From positions 62,001-126,000 of the forward strand of contig NZ_LQPI01000060.1 in assembly GCF_002101775.1 (NCBI RefSeq): DNA of 64,000 bases, in the 5' to 3' direction. How positions within the stretch are numbered: the first letter of the stretch is position 1; the number at the start of each line of letters is the position of its first letter. Below the pieces are notes generated by a model that saw only the letters and a program-made list of their open reading frames with translations, was not told the DNA's origin and did no database searches. This document shows, in pieces, positions 24,948 to 33,388 of this stretch. Made by a program: the position numbers and the translations under genes. The stretch is from Mycolicibacter nonchromogenicus. Lineage in GTDB: Bacteria > Actinomycetota > Actinomycetes > Mycobacteriales > Mycobacteriaceae.

Positions 24948-26080
24948 CGCGGCACGACGTGGCCACCGGTGTTCGTCAGGCGCTCCGGTCCGTGGTGATC
25001 GCGGGGCTGGTGTGGGCACTGGCGGGCTGTGCGGGCGGCGGCCTGGCCGGCATTCCGTTGCCGGCACCGGGACGGACCGACGGCGACATCACCCTGCGGG
25101 CGGAATTCAGCAATGCGCTGAACCTTCCGGTGAAGGCGAAGGTCAAGCTCAACGGCGCCGATATCGGTGAGGTCGAATCCATTGCTGCCCAGGAATTCAC
25201 CGCGCTGGTCACCATGAAGGTCAGCGCAGGCGTGGCGCTGTACCGCGACACCGTCGCCGAGCTGCGATCCGCGACCCCGCTCGGCGACATCTTCATCGCC
25301 GTGCGCCCCGGACCGGATACGCCGACGGATGCCGGACGACTGCACGACGGCGACACCATCGCGCTGGACCACACGACATCTGCGGCGACCATCGAAGACG
25401 TCCTGGGCTCGGCCGCATTGTTGGTCAACGGCGGTGCGATCCGCCAACTGGTCTCCACCGTCAACGGTGCGGGTACAGCAGTGGGCGGGCGCGGCGAGAA
25501 GGTGGCCGCCCTGCTGCACAACTCCAGTACGTTGCTGGCACACCTGAACGATCGCTCCGCGCAGCTCGACGAGGCGTTGCGAAACACCTCCGATCTGGCC
25601 GCCACGCTGTCGGCACGGCGCGAAAGTCTCAACAACGTTCTCACCGCCGCCGCCCCGGCGACGCAGACCCTGGCCGACAACGTCACCGGCATCGCCGACC
25701 TGGTTTCGACATCGGGTCGAATCACCACTCAGCTCAACCGCTTCCCCTCCATGCGGGGCACCGATACGCGCAGCACCATCAGCGACCTCAACCACCTGTC
25801 GGATGTCTTCAATCAGATCGCCGCCGACCCCGATCTGAATATGAACGTCTGGAATCGGATGATCTCCGGCATCACCCACATCACCAGCGGCCCCGACATC
25901 CACGCCGTCGGAATCATCACCCAGCTGGCGCTGGGGGCATTGCCCGACAAGAACTATCCCGGCGACCCCGGAACCCACGGCCCCGACGGCACCGACTGGC
26001 ACGCCATGATCGGCAGCCTGCGCTACGAGTGGAACCTGTTGTTGAGCCGCATCTACGGACCGGAGCACCAGCCGCGATGA
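24944..26080 (+). CDS. mceE: Mce family lipoprotein MceE (Lpr type)
   Basis: A 378-residue Mce subunit with a lipoprotein signal peptide. A basic N-terminus and hydrophobic stretch lead to the lipobox LAGC with the lipidated Cys at residue 29. This identifies the fifth, LprK-like subunit of Mce operons. The MCE domain (about 45-125) contains 'ALNLPVKAKVKLNGADIGEV', followed by helical segments. It overlaps mceD and mceF by 4 bp each. Confidence 0.93.
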   Translation: MTRHDVATGVRQALRSVVIAGLVWALAGCAGGGLAGIPLPAPGRTDGDITLRAEFSNALNLPVKAKVKLNGADIGEVESIAAQEFTALVTMKVSAGVALYRDTVAELRSATPLGDIFIAVRPGPDTPTDAGRLHDGDTIALDHTTSAATIEDVLGSAALLVNGGAIRQLVSTVNGAGTAVGGRGEKVAALLHNSSTLLAHLNDRSAQLDEALRNTSDLAATLSARRESLNNVLTAAAPATQTLADNVTGIADLVSTSGRITTQLNRFPSMRGTDTRSTISDLNHLSDVFNQIAADPDLNMNVWNRMISGITHITSGPDIHAVGIITQLALGALPDKNYPGDPGTHGPDGTDWHAMIGSLRYEWNLLLSRIYGPEHQPR

Positions 26081-27360
26081 GGAGCCGCACCCTGCACCTG
26101 CTGGACGGGCTGGCGCGACTGCTGATCGGCTCCGTGGCGGCGCTGCGCAACCACCGGGTCGCCGTATCCGTGGCCGGGATCGCACTGACCCTGATCGTGG
26201 TGCTGATCTACATCGTCGGTGGAACTCTGGGCATCAGCCCATTCCGATCGACTATCGCCGTACAGGTCCACCTGCGCGAGTCAGGAGGGCTGCTGCCCAA
26301 TCAGGACGTCACGCTGCGCGGGGTGCCGATCGGCAAAGTCACGTCGGTGTCACTGGGCGATACGGGTGTGGTGGCATCCGTCGCGATCGACAGCCGCAAA
26401 CGCGTGCCACAGAACAGTCGCGTCCGCGTTTCCGCGCTGTCGGCGGCCGGAGAGCAGTACCTTGACTTCTCCCCCGAGCAACCGGGCGGACCGGCCCTGA
26501 CCGACGGTGCGGTGATCGACGAAGAGCGCACCGCGGTACCGGTGTCGCTGGCGCAACTGCTGGCCGACGCCAACGGCCTACTGGCGCAGGTCGATCCGGA
26601 GAGGCTTGCCACCATCACCACCGAACTTCGGGTGTCGGGTCAGGGGCCGGATAAGCTCGCGGCCCTGCTCGACGGCGGAGCGTTCCTCATCTCGACCCTC
26701 GACTCAGTGCTTCCCGAGACCGTGCGTGTGCTGCGAACCAGCAGGACCGTACTGACCACGTTCGTCGACACCCAGGGCGGAATGACGCGCACCGCCGAGA
26801 ACCTGCGGGACATCATGACGGGAGCCCAGGCAATGGATGGCGGGTTCCGAGTCCTGGCCGATCGTGGCGGGCGTCCGTTCGCAATGATGGACCAGATCAT
26901 CGAGGACAATTCCGACACCATGGTTCAGCTGCTGGGCAACCTGGTCAGCACGGCGCAACTCTCCTACGCGCGGTTGCCCGCTCTCAACGAGATCGTCAAC
27001 TCGAGTCGCGGTGGTTCGGCGGTGGAGGCGCTGACCGGCGTGGTGCGCGACCACGCGTTCTGGGTGCTCGCCGACCTGTATCCGCGCTACAGCTGCGATT
27101 ACGGGCTACCACCGCTGCCCCCGTCTATCCCCAACTACCCCGAGCCCTATCTGTACACCTACTGCACCAACCCCGACCCCTCCATTCTGGTGCGCGGGGC
27201 CCGCAACGCTCCGCGTCCGCCCGGGGACGACACGGCCGGTCCACCCCCCGGCTCCGACCCGTTGGCACAGACCGACCCGGTGCCGCCGGATCCCCTGAGG
27301 CTGCCCACACCCTTCGGCGGTGCGCCAATGAATACGCCACTGCCACCTGACCCGCCATGA
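26077..27360 (+). CDS. mceF: Mce family protein MceF
   Basis: A 427-residue Mce subunit with an N-terminal TM helix (about 26-48), an MCE domain (about 60-140, 'GGLLPNQDVTLRGVPIGKV'), a helical domain and a proline-rich C-terminal tail from about residue 370. It is the sixth and last Mce subunit. The ATG at 26077 overlaps mceE, and the stop overlaps the Mce-associated gene by 4 bp. Confidence 0.92.
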   Translation: MRSRTLHLLDGLARLLIGSVAALRNHRVAVSVAGIALTLIVVLIYIVGGTLGISPFRSTIAVQVHLRESGGLLPNQDVTLRGVPIGKVTSVSLGDTGVVASVAIDSRKRVPQNSRVRVSALSAAGEQYLDFSPEQPGGPALTDGAVIDEERTAVPVSLAQLLADANGLLAQVDPERLATITTELRVSGQGPDKLAALLDGGAFLISTLDSVLPETVRVLRTSRTVLTTFVDTQGGMTRTAENLRDIMTGAQAMDGGFRVLADRGGRPFAMMDQIIEDNSDTMVQLLGNLVSTAQLSYARLPALNEIVNSSRGGSAVEALTGVVRDHAFWVLADLYPRYSCDYGLPPLPPSIPNYPEPYLYTYCTNPDPSILVRGARNAPRPPGDDTAGPPPGSDPLAQTDPVPPDPLRLPTPFGGAPMNTPLPPDPP

Positions 27361-27959
27361 GGAAGGAGGCCACCGTGACAGCCGAGATCGGCGAGGCCGC
27401 GTCCGACGTTTCCAGACTGGACTCTGCCGATACCGCCGCCGCAGACGACGCGAAGGCTGCGCGCCGCCCCGAGGCCAGTCCTCGACCGCGGCGCGCGGTC
27501 CGCGCCCCCGCTGCCGGTATCTGCATCGCCGCAGTGGTTGCGCTGGGATATCTGGGGTGGCAATACCAGCAGCAGCGGACCATCGCTTCCGCGAGCAGCG
27601 CGGCACTGGCCGCTGCCCGCAGTTACGCCGAAGCGCTGACCAGTATCGACTCCACCAGTGTCGACGACAACTTCGCGACGGTGATCGACGGCGCCACAGG
27701 GCAATTCAAGGACATGTACACCCAGTCCGCCACCCAACTACGTCAGGTACTGATCGACAACAAGGCGATGAGCAAAGGGGTCGTGCTCGATGCCGCGGTC
27801 AAGTCGGCATCCAAGAACAGCGTCGAGATCCTGCTGTTCGTGGACCAGGCGATCACCAATGTCGCCAGTCCGTCCGCCCGGATCGACCGCAGCCGGGTGG
27901 ACGTGACCATGGAGCGGGTCGACGGCCGATGGCTGGCCAGTCACGTCGAGCTGAAATAG
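27357..27959 (+). CDS. Mce-associated membrane protein
   Basis: A 200-residue protein with a disordered acidic/basic N-terminus (1-50), one TM helix (about 51-70) and a C-terminal extracytoplasmic SnoaL/NTF2-like domain ('AARSYAEALTSIDSTSVDDNFATVIDGATGQF'). This is the classic Mce-associated (Mas) architecture found after mceF and thought to stabilise or assist the Mce complex. It starts at an ATG overlapping mceF by 4 bp. Confidence 0.9.
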   Translation: MRKEATVTAEIGEAASDVSRLDSADTAAADDAKAARRPEASPRPRRAVRAPAAGICIAAVVALGYLGWQYQQQRTIASASSAALAAARSYAEALTSIDSTSVDDNFATVIDGATGQFKDMYTQSATQLRQVLIDNKAMSKGVVLDAAVKSASKNSVEILLFVDQAITNVASPSARIDRSRVDVTMERVDGRWLASHVELK

Positions 27960-28654
27960 TGTCCGCCGCAAGCCGTATCCCGGCGGTGCTCGTGCTGTTC
28001 GCACTGAGCAGCACGGTCCTGGCCGGGGTGGCCCGGGCCCAACCTGTCGATACGCTGATCTCCGGCAACAGCCCCGACGGTCTGGGAACGTGGACGGTGC
28101 GCTATCAGCGCCTTGCCGACAGCGACTCGCCGGCGGCCCAGTCGATCAACAATCACATCGATGCCGAGGCGAACCGTGAAGTCACCCAGGCGACGTGGGA
28201 TGGCTCGACCCGACGGCCGTGGAGGTTCGACGCGAGCGGAACGCTGACCGTGCGAGCCAACACCGTCTCCGAGGTTTTCGTCGGGTCCTATGACACCGCC
28301 GAACCGCACATGCCGATGCGCACCGTGGGAACGGTCGTGTGCGACGCACGAAACGGCGAGATCATCACGTGGGACAACCTGTTTCGCGACAAAACCGCTG
28401 GCCTGACGCGACTCGGCGAACGAACGGAGGCACAGCTGGCCGCGGTCGCCACGCCGACGCAGCTGCGCGACTGGCGCCGCGCCGGCCAGTTCGCACCCGT
28501 CGATGTGAACTTCAGGTACTGGGTCCCCACTCGCGAAGGTATTGCCCTGCAGATCCCCGAGGTTCAGTTCGGTCGCGGCCTCAAGGTGGTGACCGTGCCC
28601 TGGTCCGAACTGAATGACCTGATCACGCCGGAGTTCGCGTCCATCGCCGAGTAA
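27959..28654 (+). CDS. Secreted RsiV/DUF3298-like protein, end of Mce operon
   Basis: A 231-residue protein with a cleavable signal peptide (hydrophobic stretch about 8-26, then VARAQ). The mature part resembles the DUF3298/RsiV C-terminal domain: 'EVFVGSYDTAEPH', 'VVCDARNGEIITWDNLFRDK', and a C-terminal 'VPWSELNDLI'. It starts with a GTG sharing one base with the stop of the Mce-associated gene (TAGTG), so it belongs to the operon. Such domains are thought to bind ligands outside the membrane. A role as accessory lipid-binding factor is an inference. Confidence 0.8.
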   Translation: MSAASRIPAVLVLFALSSTVLAGVARAQPVDTLISGNSPDGLGTWTVRYQRLADSDSPAAQSINNHIDAEANREVTQATWDGSTRRPWRFDASGTLTVRANTVSEVFVGSYDTAEPHMPMRTVGTVVCDARNGEIITWDNLFRDKTAGLTRLGERTEAQLAAVATPTQLRDWRRAGQFAPVDVNFRYWVPTREGIALQIPEVQFGRGLKVVTVPWSELNDLITPEFASIAE

Positions 28655-28663
28655 CGGCGTCCG

Positions 28664-28692
28664 TTGACCAAATATCTGTTCCGCCGTAGAGT
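28664..28692 (+). promoter_or_regulatory. Promoter with embedded 16-bp operator for the amidohydrolase gene
   Basis: TTGACC (28664-28669), a 17-bp spacer and TAGAGT (28687-28692) form a strong SigA-like promoter. The element GACCAAATATCTGTTC (28666-28681) overlaps the -35 and spacer, a position suited to repression. It is identical to the element at 15282-15297. Confidence 0.75.
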
Positions 28693-28739
28693 CGTGCGGG
28701 CGACACCTCTTCCCTGTCCGCGTAGTGCGAGGAGCCCGC

Positions 28740-30026
28740 ATGAATATGGACGACTTCGTCCTCGTCTCCGTTGACGATCACCTCGTCGAGCCGCCCGACA
28801 TGTTCGAGGGCCACATCCCGGCGAAGTACAAGGACGACGTGCCAAAGTTGATTCAGCGGGCTGACGGCACCGACGCATGGATATTCGAGGGCCAAGAGGC
28901 CACCAACGTCGGCCTCAACGCGGTCGCCGGCCGACCACCCGACGAGTACGGCGCCGAACCGACCAAACTGAGCGAGATTCGCGAAGGCTGCTTCAACATT
29001 CACGAGCGAATCCGGGACATGAACGCCAACGGTGTTGCCGCGGCGATGAATTTCCCGTCTTATCCGCAGTTCTGCGGTCAGTACTTCGCCCGCGCCCAGG
29101 ACAAGGACCTCGGGCTGGCGGTACTGCGGGCCTACAACGACTGGCACATCGACGAGTGGTGCGCCACTTATCCGGGCCGGATGATCCCGCTGGCGCTGCC
29201 GCCGATCTGGGACCCGCAGCTGATGGCCGATGAGGTCCGGCGGGTCTCGAAGAAGGGCTGCCATGCGGTCACCTTCTCGGAGAACCCGACCAAGCTGAAC
29301 TACCCTTCGCTGCACGACCCGCACTGGGATCCGTTCTGGCAGGCCTGTAGTGACGAGAACACTGTCGTCTGCCTGCACATCGGGTCATCGTCATCGGTGG
29401 TGATCACCTCGATCGACGCTCCGGTGGACACCATGATCACCCTGCAGCCGATGAGTATCGTCAATGCCGCGGCAGATCTGGTCTGGTCACCGACGCTGCG
29501 CAAGTTCCCGGACCTGACCTTCGCTCTCTCCGAAGGCGGCATCGGCTGGATTCCGTACTTTCTTGAGCGTGTCGACCGGGTCTACAAGATGCACCGAGGC
29601 TGGACACATCAGAACTTCGGCGACAAGCTGCCCAGCGAGGTGTTTCTGGAACGCATCGTGACGTGCTTCATCGACGACGGCTTCGGCATCGAGAACCGGG
29701 ACAAGCTCAACCTGGACATGATCACCTGGGAGTGCGACTACCCCCACTCGGACTCGACCTGGCCGGTAGCACCGGAGTCGCTCGCCGGCTACCTGGCAGG
29801 GCTGCCGGATCACGAGATCGACAAGATCACCCACCAGAACGCGCTGCGGCTCTTCTCCTTTGACATGTTCACCCACCTGCCCCGAGACCGGGCCACCGTC
29901 GGCGCGCTGCGGGCACAGGCCGCCGATGTCGACCTGGGTTACCGCTCGTCCCAACGGCTGAAGAAGACCGGGACCGATACCGTGACGGTGTTGGACCTGG
30001 CCGCCAAGCTGCCCACCGGAACATGA
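28740..30026 (+). CDS. Amidohydrolase family protein (amidohydrolase-2/ACMSD-like)
   Basis: A 428-residue TIM-barrel metal hydrolase of the amidohydrolase-2 group. The N-terminal 'VSVDDHLVEPPDMF' corresponds to the D-x-H-x-x-E-P metal motif, 'CLHIGSSS' supplies the strand-5 His, and 'WECDYPHSDSTWP' the terminal Asp region. Such enzymes hydrolyse C-N bonds or decarboxylate. The substrate is unknown. The ATG at 28740 has AGGAG 6 nt upstream. It is a single-gene unit just after the Mce operon and carries the shared operator in its promoter, so it belongs to the same regulon. Confidence 0.85.
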   Translation: MNMDDFVLVSVDDHLVEPPDMFEGHIPAKYKDDVPKLIQRADGTDAWIFEGQEATNVGLNAVAGRPPDEYGAEPTKLSEIREGCFNIHERIRDMNANGVAAAMNFPSYPQFCGQYFARAQDKDLGLAVLRAYNDWHIDEWCATYPGRMIPLALPPIWDPQLMADEVRRVSKKGCHAVTFSENPTKLNYPSLHDPHWDPFWQACSDENTVVCLHIGSSSSVVITSIDAPVDTMITLQPMSIVNAAADLVWSPTLRKFPDLTFALSEGGIGWIPYFLERVDRVYKMHRGWTHQNFGDKLPSEVFLERIVTCFIDDGFGIENRDKLNLDMITWECDYPHSDSTWPVAPESLAGYLAGLPDHEIDKITHQNALRLFSFDMFTHLPRDRATVGALRAQAADVDLGYRSSQRLKKTGTDTVTVLDLAAKLPTGT

Positions 30027-30070
30027 CCGGTACGTGGCACCAACCGCGCGGTCGGACAGCGGCATTCTGG

Positions 30071-30095
30071 TAGCGTTTCAAACAAATATTCGGTC
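30071..30095 (+). promoter_or_regulatory. Operator copy upstream of the tandem TetR gene
   Basis: AAACAAATATTCGGTC (30080-30095) is the 16-bp element in reverse orientation (13/16 to the 28666 copy when reverse-complemented). TAGCGT at 30071-30076 directly before it is a candidate -10, repeating the -10-then-operator layout seen at 12745 and 15299. This suggests autoregulation. Confidence 0.6.
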
Positions 30096-30143
30096 GTAGG
30101 GCTCGGGTCGGTCCCAGCTGATCACGGGAGCAGTGGAGGTGCG

Positions 30144-31448
30144 GTGGGGCGCCGAAAGCCAGCCGGAGCGGCATCTTCTGCGGAGCGTACCGGCGGCTAT
30201 GACGACGGGACACGGCGCACCGAGATTCTGCAGACGGCCGCCACGCTGATCGCCTCGTCGGGCCTGCGGACCTCGCTGCAGGAGATCGCCGACGCGGCCG
30301 GGATTCTGCCCGGCAGTCTCTACCACCATTTCGACTCCAAAGAGGCCATCCTGGTCGAACTGGTCCGGCGCTACCACGCCGACCTGGAGAACCTTGGCGC
30401 GGTGGCGCATGAGCGGCTGGACGAGCTCGGCCCGGCGCCGGGCGCAGACGCCATCGTGGAACTGGGCTCGGCCATCGCGCGGTGCGCCGTCGCGCATCGC
30501 GCCGCGCTGCAGATGTCGTTCTATGAGGCGCCCAGCGCCAACCCCGAACTGGTCAAGCTGCTTCGCGAGCCCCCCACCACTGCGCAACAGGCGATGCTGC
30601 AGACCCTGAGGGCAGCACGATGGAGCGGTTACATCCGGCCCGACATCGACCTTCCGACGCTGGCCGACCGAATAACTCAGTCGATGATGCACGTGGGACT
30701 CGACGTCATCCGACACAAGGCCGCCGCCGATCAGACCGCAGCACTGCTGAGCCGCATCATGTTGCAGGGCTTGGCCACTCGCGAGCAAAGCGATGAGGAG
30801 TTGGACCACTCCCCGGCATTCGTGGCCGCTGAAGAGGCCATCAAGACCTGGGCTGATGACAACCGCGCGGATGAGAACGACAAAGCCGCCCACATTCGGG
30901 CGGTGGCTCGTGCGGAGTTCGGCAGCAAGGGCTACGAGGTCACCACGGTCCGCGACATCGCCTCCGCAGCCGGCATGGGAACCGGCACGGTCTACCGGTT
31001 GATCGGTTCCAAAGACGAACTCCTGGCATCGATCATGGCGTCGTTCGGGGCCAAAGCCGGGGGCGGCTTTGCGGCGGTGCTGCGCGCTGACGCGACGCCC
31101 ATCGAGAAGCTCGACGCTCTGAGCTGGATCAATATCAATGCGCTGGACCAGTTCCCGGACGAGTGGAAGATACAACTCGCGTGGATGCGCTATTCGCCGC
31201 CGGACACCCCCAACCCAGGTCTGGCGTTCACCACGCGGCTGCGGCAGCTCAAATCGCTGTTGTCCGACGGAACTCGATCGGGCGATATCCGCATCGACAC
31301 ACCTTCCATGGAGATGTTGTCCCGGTGCGTCATGGACTTGCTGTGGATGCCGGAGAACATCGTGCGAGACCAGGGCACACGTGCCGCGCTGACCCTGGCG
31401 CGCGACACGCTGGTCCGAGGGGCCGCGCGGCGGGACCTCGAGGGGTAA
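30144..31448 (+). CDS. Tandem two-domain TetR family regulator (Mce3R-like architecture)
   Basis: A 434-residue protein, twice the usual TetR length. It contains two complete TetR units in one chain. The first helix-turn-helix is at about 23-70 ('SLQEIADAAGILPGSLYHHF') and the second at about 247-296 ('TVRDIASAAGMGTGTVYRLI'), each followed by a helical ligand domain. The same architecture is known for Mce3R of M. tuberculosis. A single-chain pseudo-dimer can read an operator with unequal halves, which is what the five 16-bp elements here show. The GTG at 30144 has GGAGG upstream. One of the elements is in its own promoter, so it is the prime candidate regulator of the block. Confidence 0.88.
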   Translation: MGRRKPAGAASSAERTGGYDDGTRRTEILQTAATLIASSGLRTSLQEIADAAGILPGSLYHHFDSKEAILVELVRRYHADLENLGAVAHERLDELGPAPGADAIVELGSAIARCAVAHRAALQMSFYEAPSANPELVKLLREPPTTAQQAMLQTLRAARWSGYIRPDIDLPTLADRITQSMMHVGLDVIRHKAAADQTAALLSRIMLQGLATREQSDEELDHSPAFVAAEEAIKTWADDNRADENDKAAHIRAVARAEFGSKGYEVTTVRDIASAAGMGTGTVYRLIGSKDELLASIMASFGAKAGGGFAAVLRADATPIEKLDALSWININALDQFPDEWKIQLAWMRYSPPDTPNPGLAFTTRLRQLKSLLSDGTRSGDIRIDTPSMEMLSRCVMDLLWMPENIVRDQGTRAALTLARDTLVRGAARRDLEG

Positions 31449-31468
31449 GGACAACGGCGCGAAAGCGC

Positions 31469-31529
31469 TACCAAAGTTTTGTTCCGAATACCTATTGATA
31501 AAGCCCGGGCGGTCGCATAGGTTCGGTCC
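31469..31529 (+). promoter_or_regulatory. Operator and leaderless promoter of the mycofactocin-type SDR gene
   Basis: A divergent copy of the 16-bp element, TACCAAAGTTTTGTTC (31469-31484, 12/16), lies upstream of TTGATA (31495-31500), a 17-bp spacer and TAGGTT (31518-31523). The ATG is only 6 nt beyond the -10, so the transcript probably starts at the start codon. Confidence 0.6.
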
Positions 31530-32408
31530 ATGTCCGGAAAGCTCAGCGGCAAGGTCGCATTCATCACTGGCGCTGCCCGGGGCCAGGGCCGCGCCCATGC
31601 CCTCGCGATGGCCAGAGAAGGCGCCGACATCATCGCCATCGACATCTGTCGCCAGATCGAGTCCAACCCCTACCCGCTGGCCACCCCCGACGATCTGGCC
31701 GAGACCGAGCGTGCCGTCAAGGAACTCGGCCGCCGGGTGGTCGCCCGGATCGCCGACGTCCGTGAGCGCCACGAGTTGCGCGATGCCGTCGAGGCCGGAC
31801 TGGCCGACCTGGGCAGCATCGACATTGTGGTCGCAAACGCCGGAATTCTGCCGATGGCGATGGGCAAGCCCGACCCGATGCAGTTCGTCGACGCCTCCGA
31901 TGTGGATCTGCTGGGCGTGATGAATACCGTCGCCGTCGCCATTCCGCATCTGCCCGATGGCGCATCCATCATCGTCACCGGCTCGACCGCGGGCATGATC
32001 CGTGGCACCACCGACAACCCGAACATGGGACCCGGGGGCGCCGGCTACGGGTGGAGCAAGCGCATCGTGATGGAGTACGTCGACGAGATGTCTCTGCACT
32101 TGGCGCCCAGGATGATCCGGGTCAACGCCATCCACCCGACCAACTGCAACACCCACCTGTTGCAGAACGACGGCATGTATTCCATGTTCCGCCCAGACCT
32201 GACCGCCCAGGGCAAGAAGGCCACCCGCGAGGACGCCGAGCCCCTGTTCACGCTCTTCCAGGCCATGCCGATCCCCTACGTGGAACCCGAGGACATGGCC
32301 AACCTCGGGGTGTTCTTGGCCAGTGATGACGCCCGCTACATCACCGGCCAGCACATCCGCGTCGACGCCGGCTCATTGCTCAAGTGGCCCAACGGCCCGG
32401 GCGGGTAG
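31530..32408 (+). CDS. Mycofactocin-coupled SDR family oxidoreductase
   Basis: A 292-residue SDR with the hallmarks of the mycofactocin-dependent group: 'VAFITGAARGQGRAHALAMAREGADIIAIDIC' near the N-terminus and 'YPLATPDDLAETERAVKELGRRVVA' in the characteristic insertion. The catalytic Tyr-Lys is in 'GYGWSKR'. Enzymes of this group hold NAD(H) tightly and pass electrons to the peptide cofactor mycofactocin during alcohol oxidation. The mft genes are not in the window. It carries the regulon operator upstream, supporting a role in oxidising alcohols made by the P450s (inference). Confidence 0.88.
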   Translation: MSGKLSGKVAFITGAARGQGRAHALAMAREGADIIAIDICRQIESNPYPLATPDDLAETERAVKELGRRVVARIADVRERHELRDAVEAGLADLGSIDIVVANAGILPMAMGKPDPMQFVDASDVDLLGVMNTVAVAIPHLPDGASIIVTGSTAGMIRGTTDNPNMGPGGAGYGWSKRIVMEYVDEMSLHLAPRMIRVNAIHPTNCNTHLLQNDGMYSMFRPDLTAQGKKATREDAEPLFTLFQAMPIPYVEPEDMANLGVFLASDDARYITGQHIRVDAGSLLKWPNGPGG

Positions 32409-32435
32409 CCGAATAGATCGCGTACGGTCGACTCC

Positions 32436-33095
32436 ATGGCACGCGTCGTGATCTTCGGCGGCCACGGCAAAGTGGCCCTGCTGCTCGCCCCCATCCTCGC
32501 CGGCCGTGGCGACCACGTCAGCTCGGTGTTCCGCAACCCCGACCATGCCGAGGAGGTCGCAGCCACCGGCGCGGTTCCGGTGGTTGCCGACATCGAGCAG
32601 CTCGACACCGATGGGCTGGCCCGGCTGGTGGCCGGTCATGATGCGGTGGTCTTCTCGGCCGGCGCCGGCGGTGGCAACCCGGCACGCACCTACGCCGTCG
32701 ACCGCGACGCCGCCATCCGCACCATCGACGCCGCCGCCAAAGCCGGTGTGCGGCGCTTCGTGATGGTGTCCTACTTCGGCGCGGGCCCCGAACACGGAGT
32801 GGCCGAAGGCGATTCGTTCTATCCGTACGCGCAGGCCAAGGCCGCGGCCGACGCCCATCTGCGGGCGACGGATCTGGATTGGACGGTGCTGGGCCCCAGC
32901 CGGCTGACCCTGGAGCCCGCGACCGGCCACATCGCCGTCGGCCCGGGCACCGGCAAAGGACAGGTCTCGCGCGGCAACGTCGCGTTGGCGATCGCGGCCT
33001 GCCTGACCGACGACGCGACCATCGGCCGCACCATCGAATTCAACGACGGGCAGACGCCGATCCCAGAGGCGCTCGCGGCCGGTCACGCGGAGTAG
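32436..33095 (+). CDS. NAD(P)-binding atypical SDR
   Basis: A 219-residue Rossmann-fold protein of the atypical SDR group (NmrA/YwnB-like). The N-terminal 'VVIFGGHGKVALLLAPIL' is a glycine-rich nucleotide site and 'DSFYPYAQAKAAAD' supplies a Tyr-x3-Lys pair. The substrate is unknown. TACGGT 7 nt before the ATG (32423-32428) suggests a leaderless transcript independent of the SDR gene upstream. It is probably part of the conserved backbone next to metE. Confidence 0.8.
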   Translation: MARVVIFGGHGKVALLLAPILAGRGDHVSSVFRNPDHAEEVAATGAVPVVADIEQLDTDGLARLVAGHDAVVFSAGAGGGNPARTYAVDRDAAIRTIDAAAKAGVRRFVMVSYFGAGPEHGVAEGDSFYPYAQAKAAADAHLRATDLDWTVLGPSRLTLEPATGHIAVGPGTGKGQVSRGNVALAIAACLTDDATIGRTIEFNDGQTPIPEALAAGHAE

Positions 33096-33142
33096 CCTCG
33101 ATTCCGCAACTGGTTTGCCGTTGTCGCCGCCAGGCGGCTTCG

Positions 33143-33330
33143 GCATCGAGCGCAGTGCGGTTCTCCGCGCAGCGCAAGAGGGAACCCGGTGAGAATCCGG
33201 GACTGTCCCGCAGCGGTATGCAGGAACGACCGCCGTCATGAGCACTGGTCACGGGTTCGCCCACCGACTGGGAAGCGACGGCCATTAGGAGCACCTCGGT
33301 GCGCGCCTGCGAGTCCGAATACCTGCCCGT
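33143..33330 (+). ncRNA. Cobalamin (AdoCbl) riboswitch controlling metE
   Basis: The conserved B12-box core is clear: GGAA (33181-33184), then CCGGTGAGAATCCGGGACTG (33187-33206) and CCCGCAGCGG just after, followed downstream by GACTGGGAAGCGA and the terminal GAGTCCGAATACCTGCC segment. The limits are approximate. In mycobacteria a B12 riboswitch upstream of metE turns off the B12-independent enzyme when cobalamin lets MetH work. Here it ends about 150 bp before the metE start, leaving room for an expression platform. Confidence 0.9.
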
Positions 33331-33333
33331 TGT

Positions 33334-33388
33334 GCCGGGCGCGCCGCGCCCGGCGGATCAACGCCTCGCGGAATAGGCGTCTGGTTTT
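33334..33388 (+). terminator. Riboswitch expression platform: strong hairpin and terminator-like stem
   Basis: A 21-nt perfect GC palindrome (33334-33354, arms GCCGGGCGCG) is followed by a second stem, ACGCCT/AGGCGT (33361-33380, 8-nt loop), then CTGGTTTT. The second looks like an intrinsic terminator that the riboswitch could control. An unusually AT-rich patch with TTATATATAG (around 33404-33413) follows before metE. Confidence 0.55.

Noticed and set aside
30078..32354. 758-codon minus-strand frame opposite the tandem TetR and SDR genes
   Set aside because: Two genes with intact motifs lie on the other strand, and the translation is His/Gln/Gly-rich with no recognisable domain.
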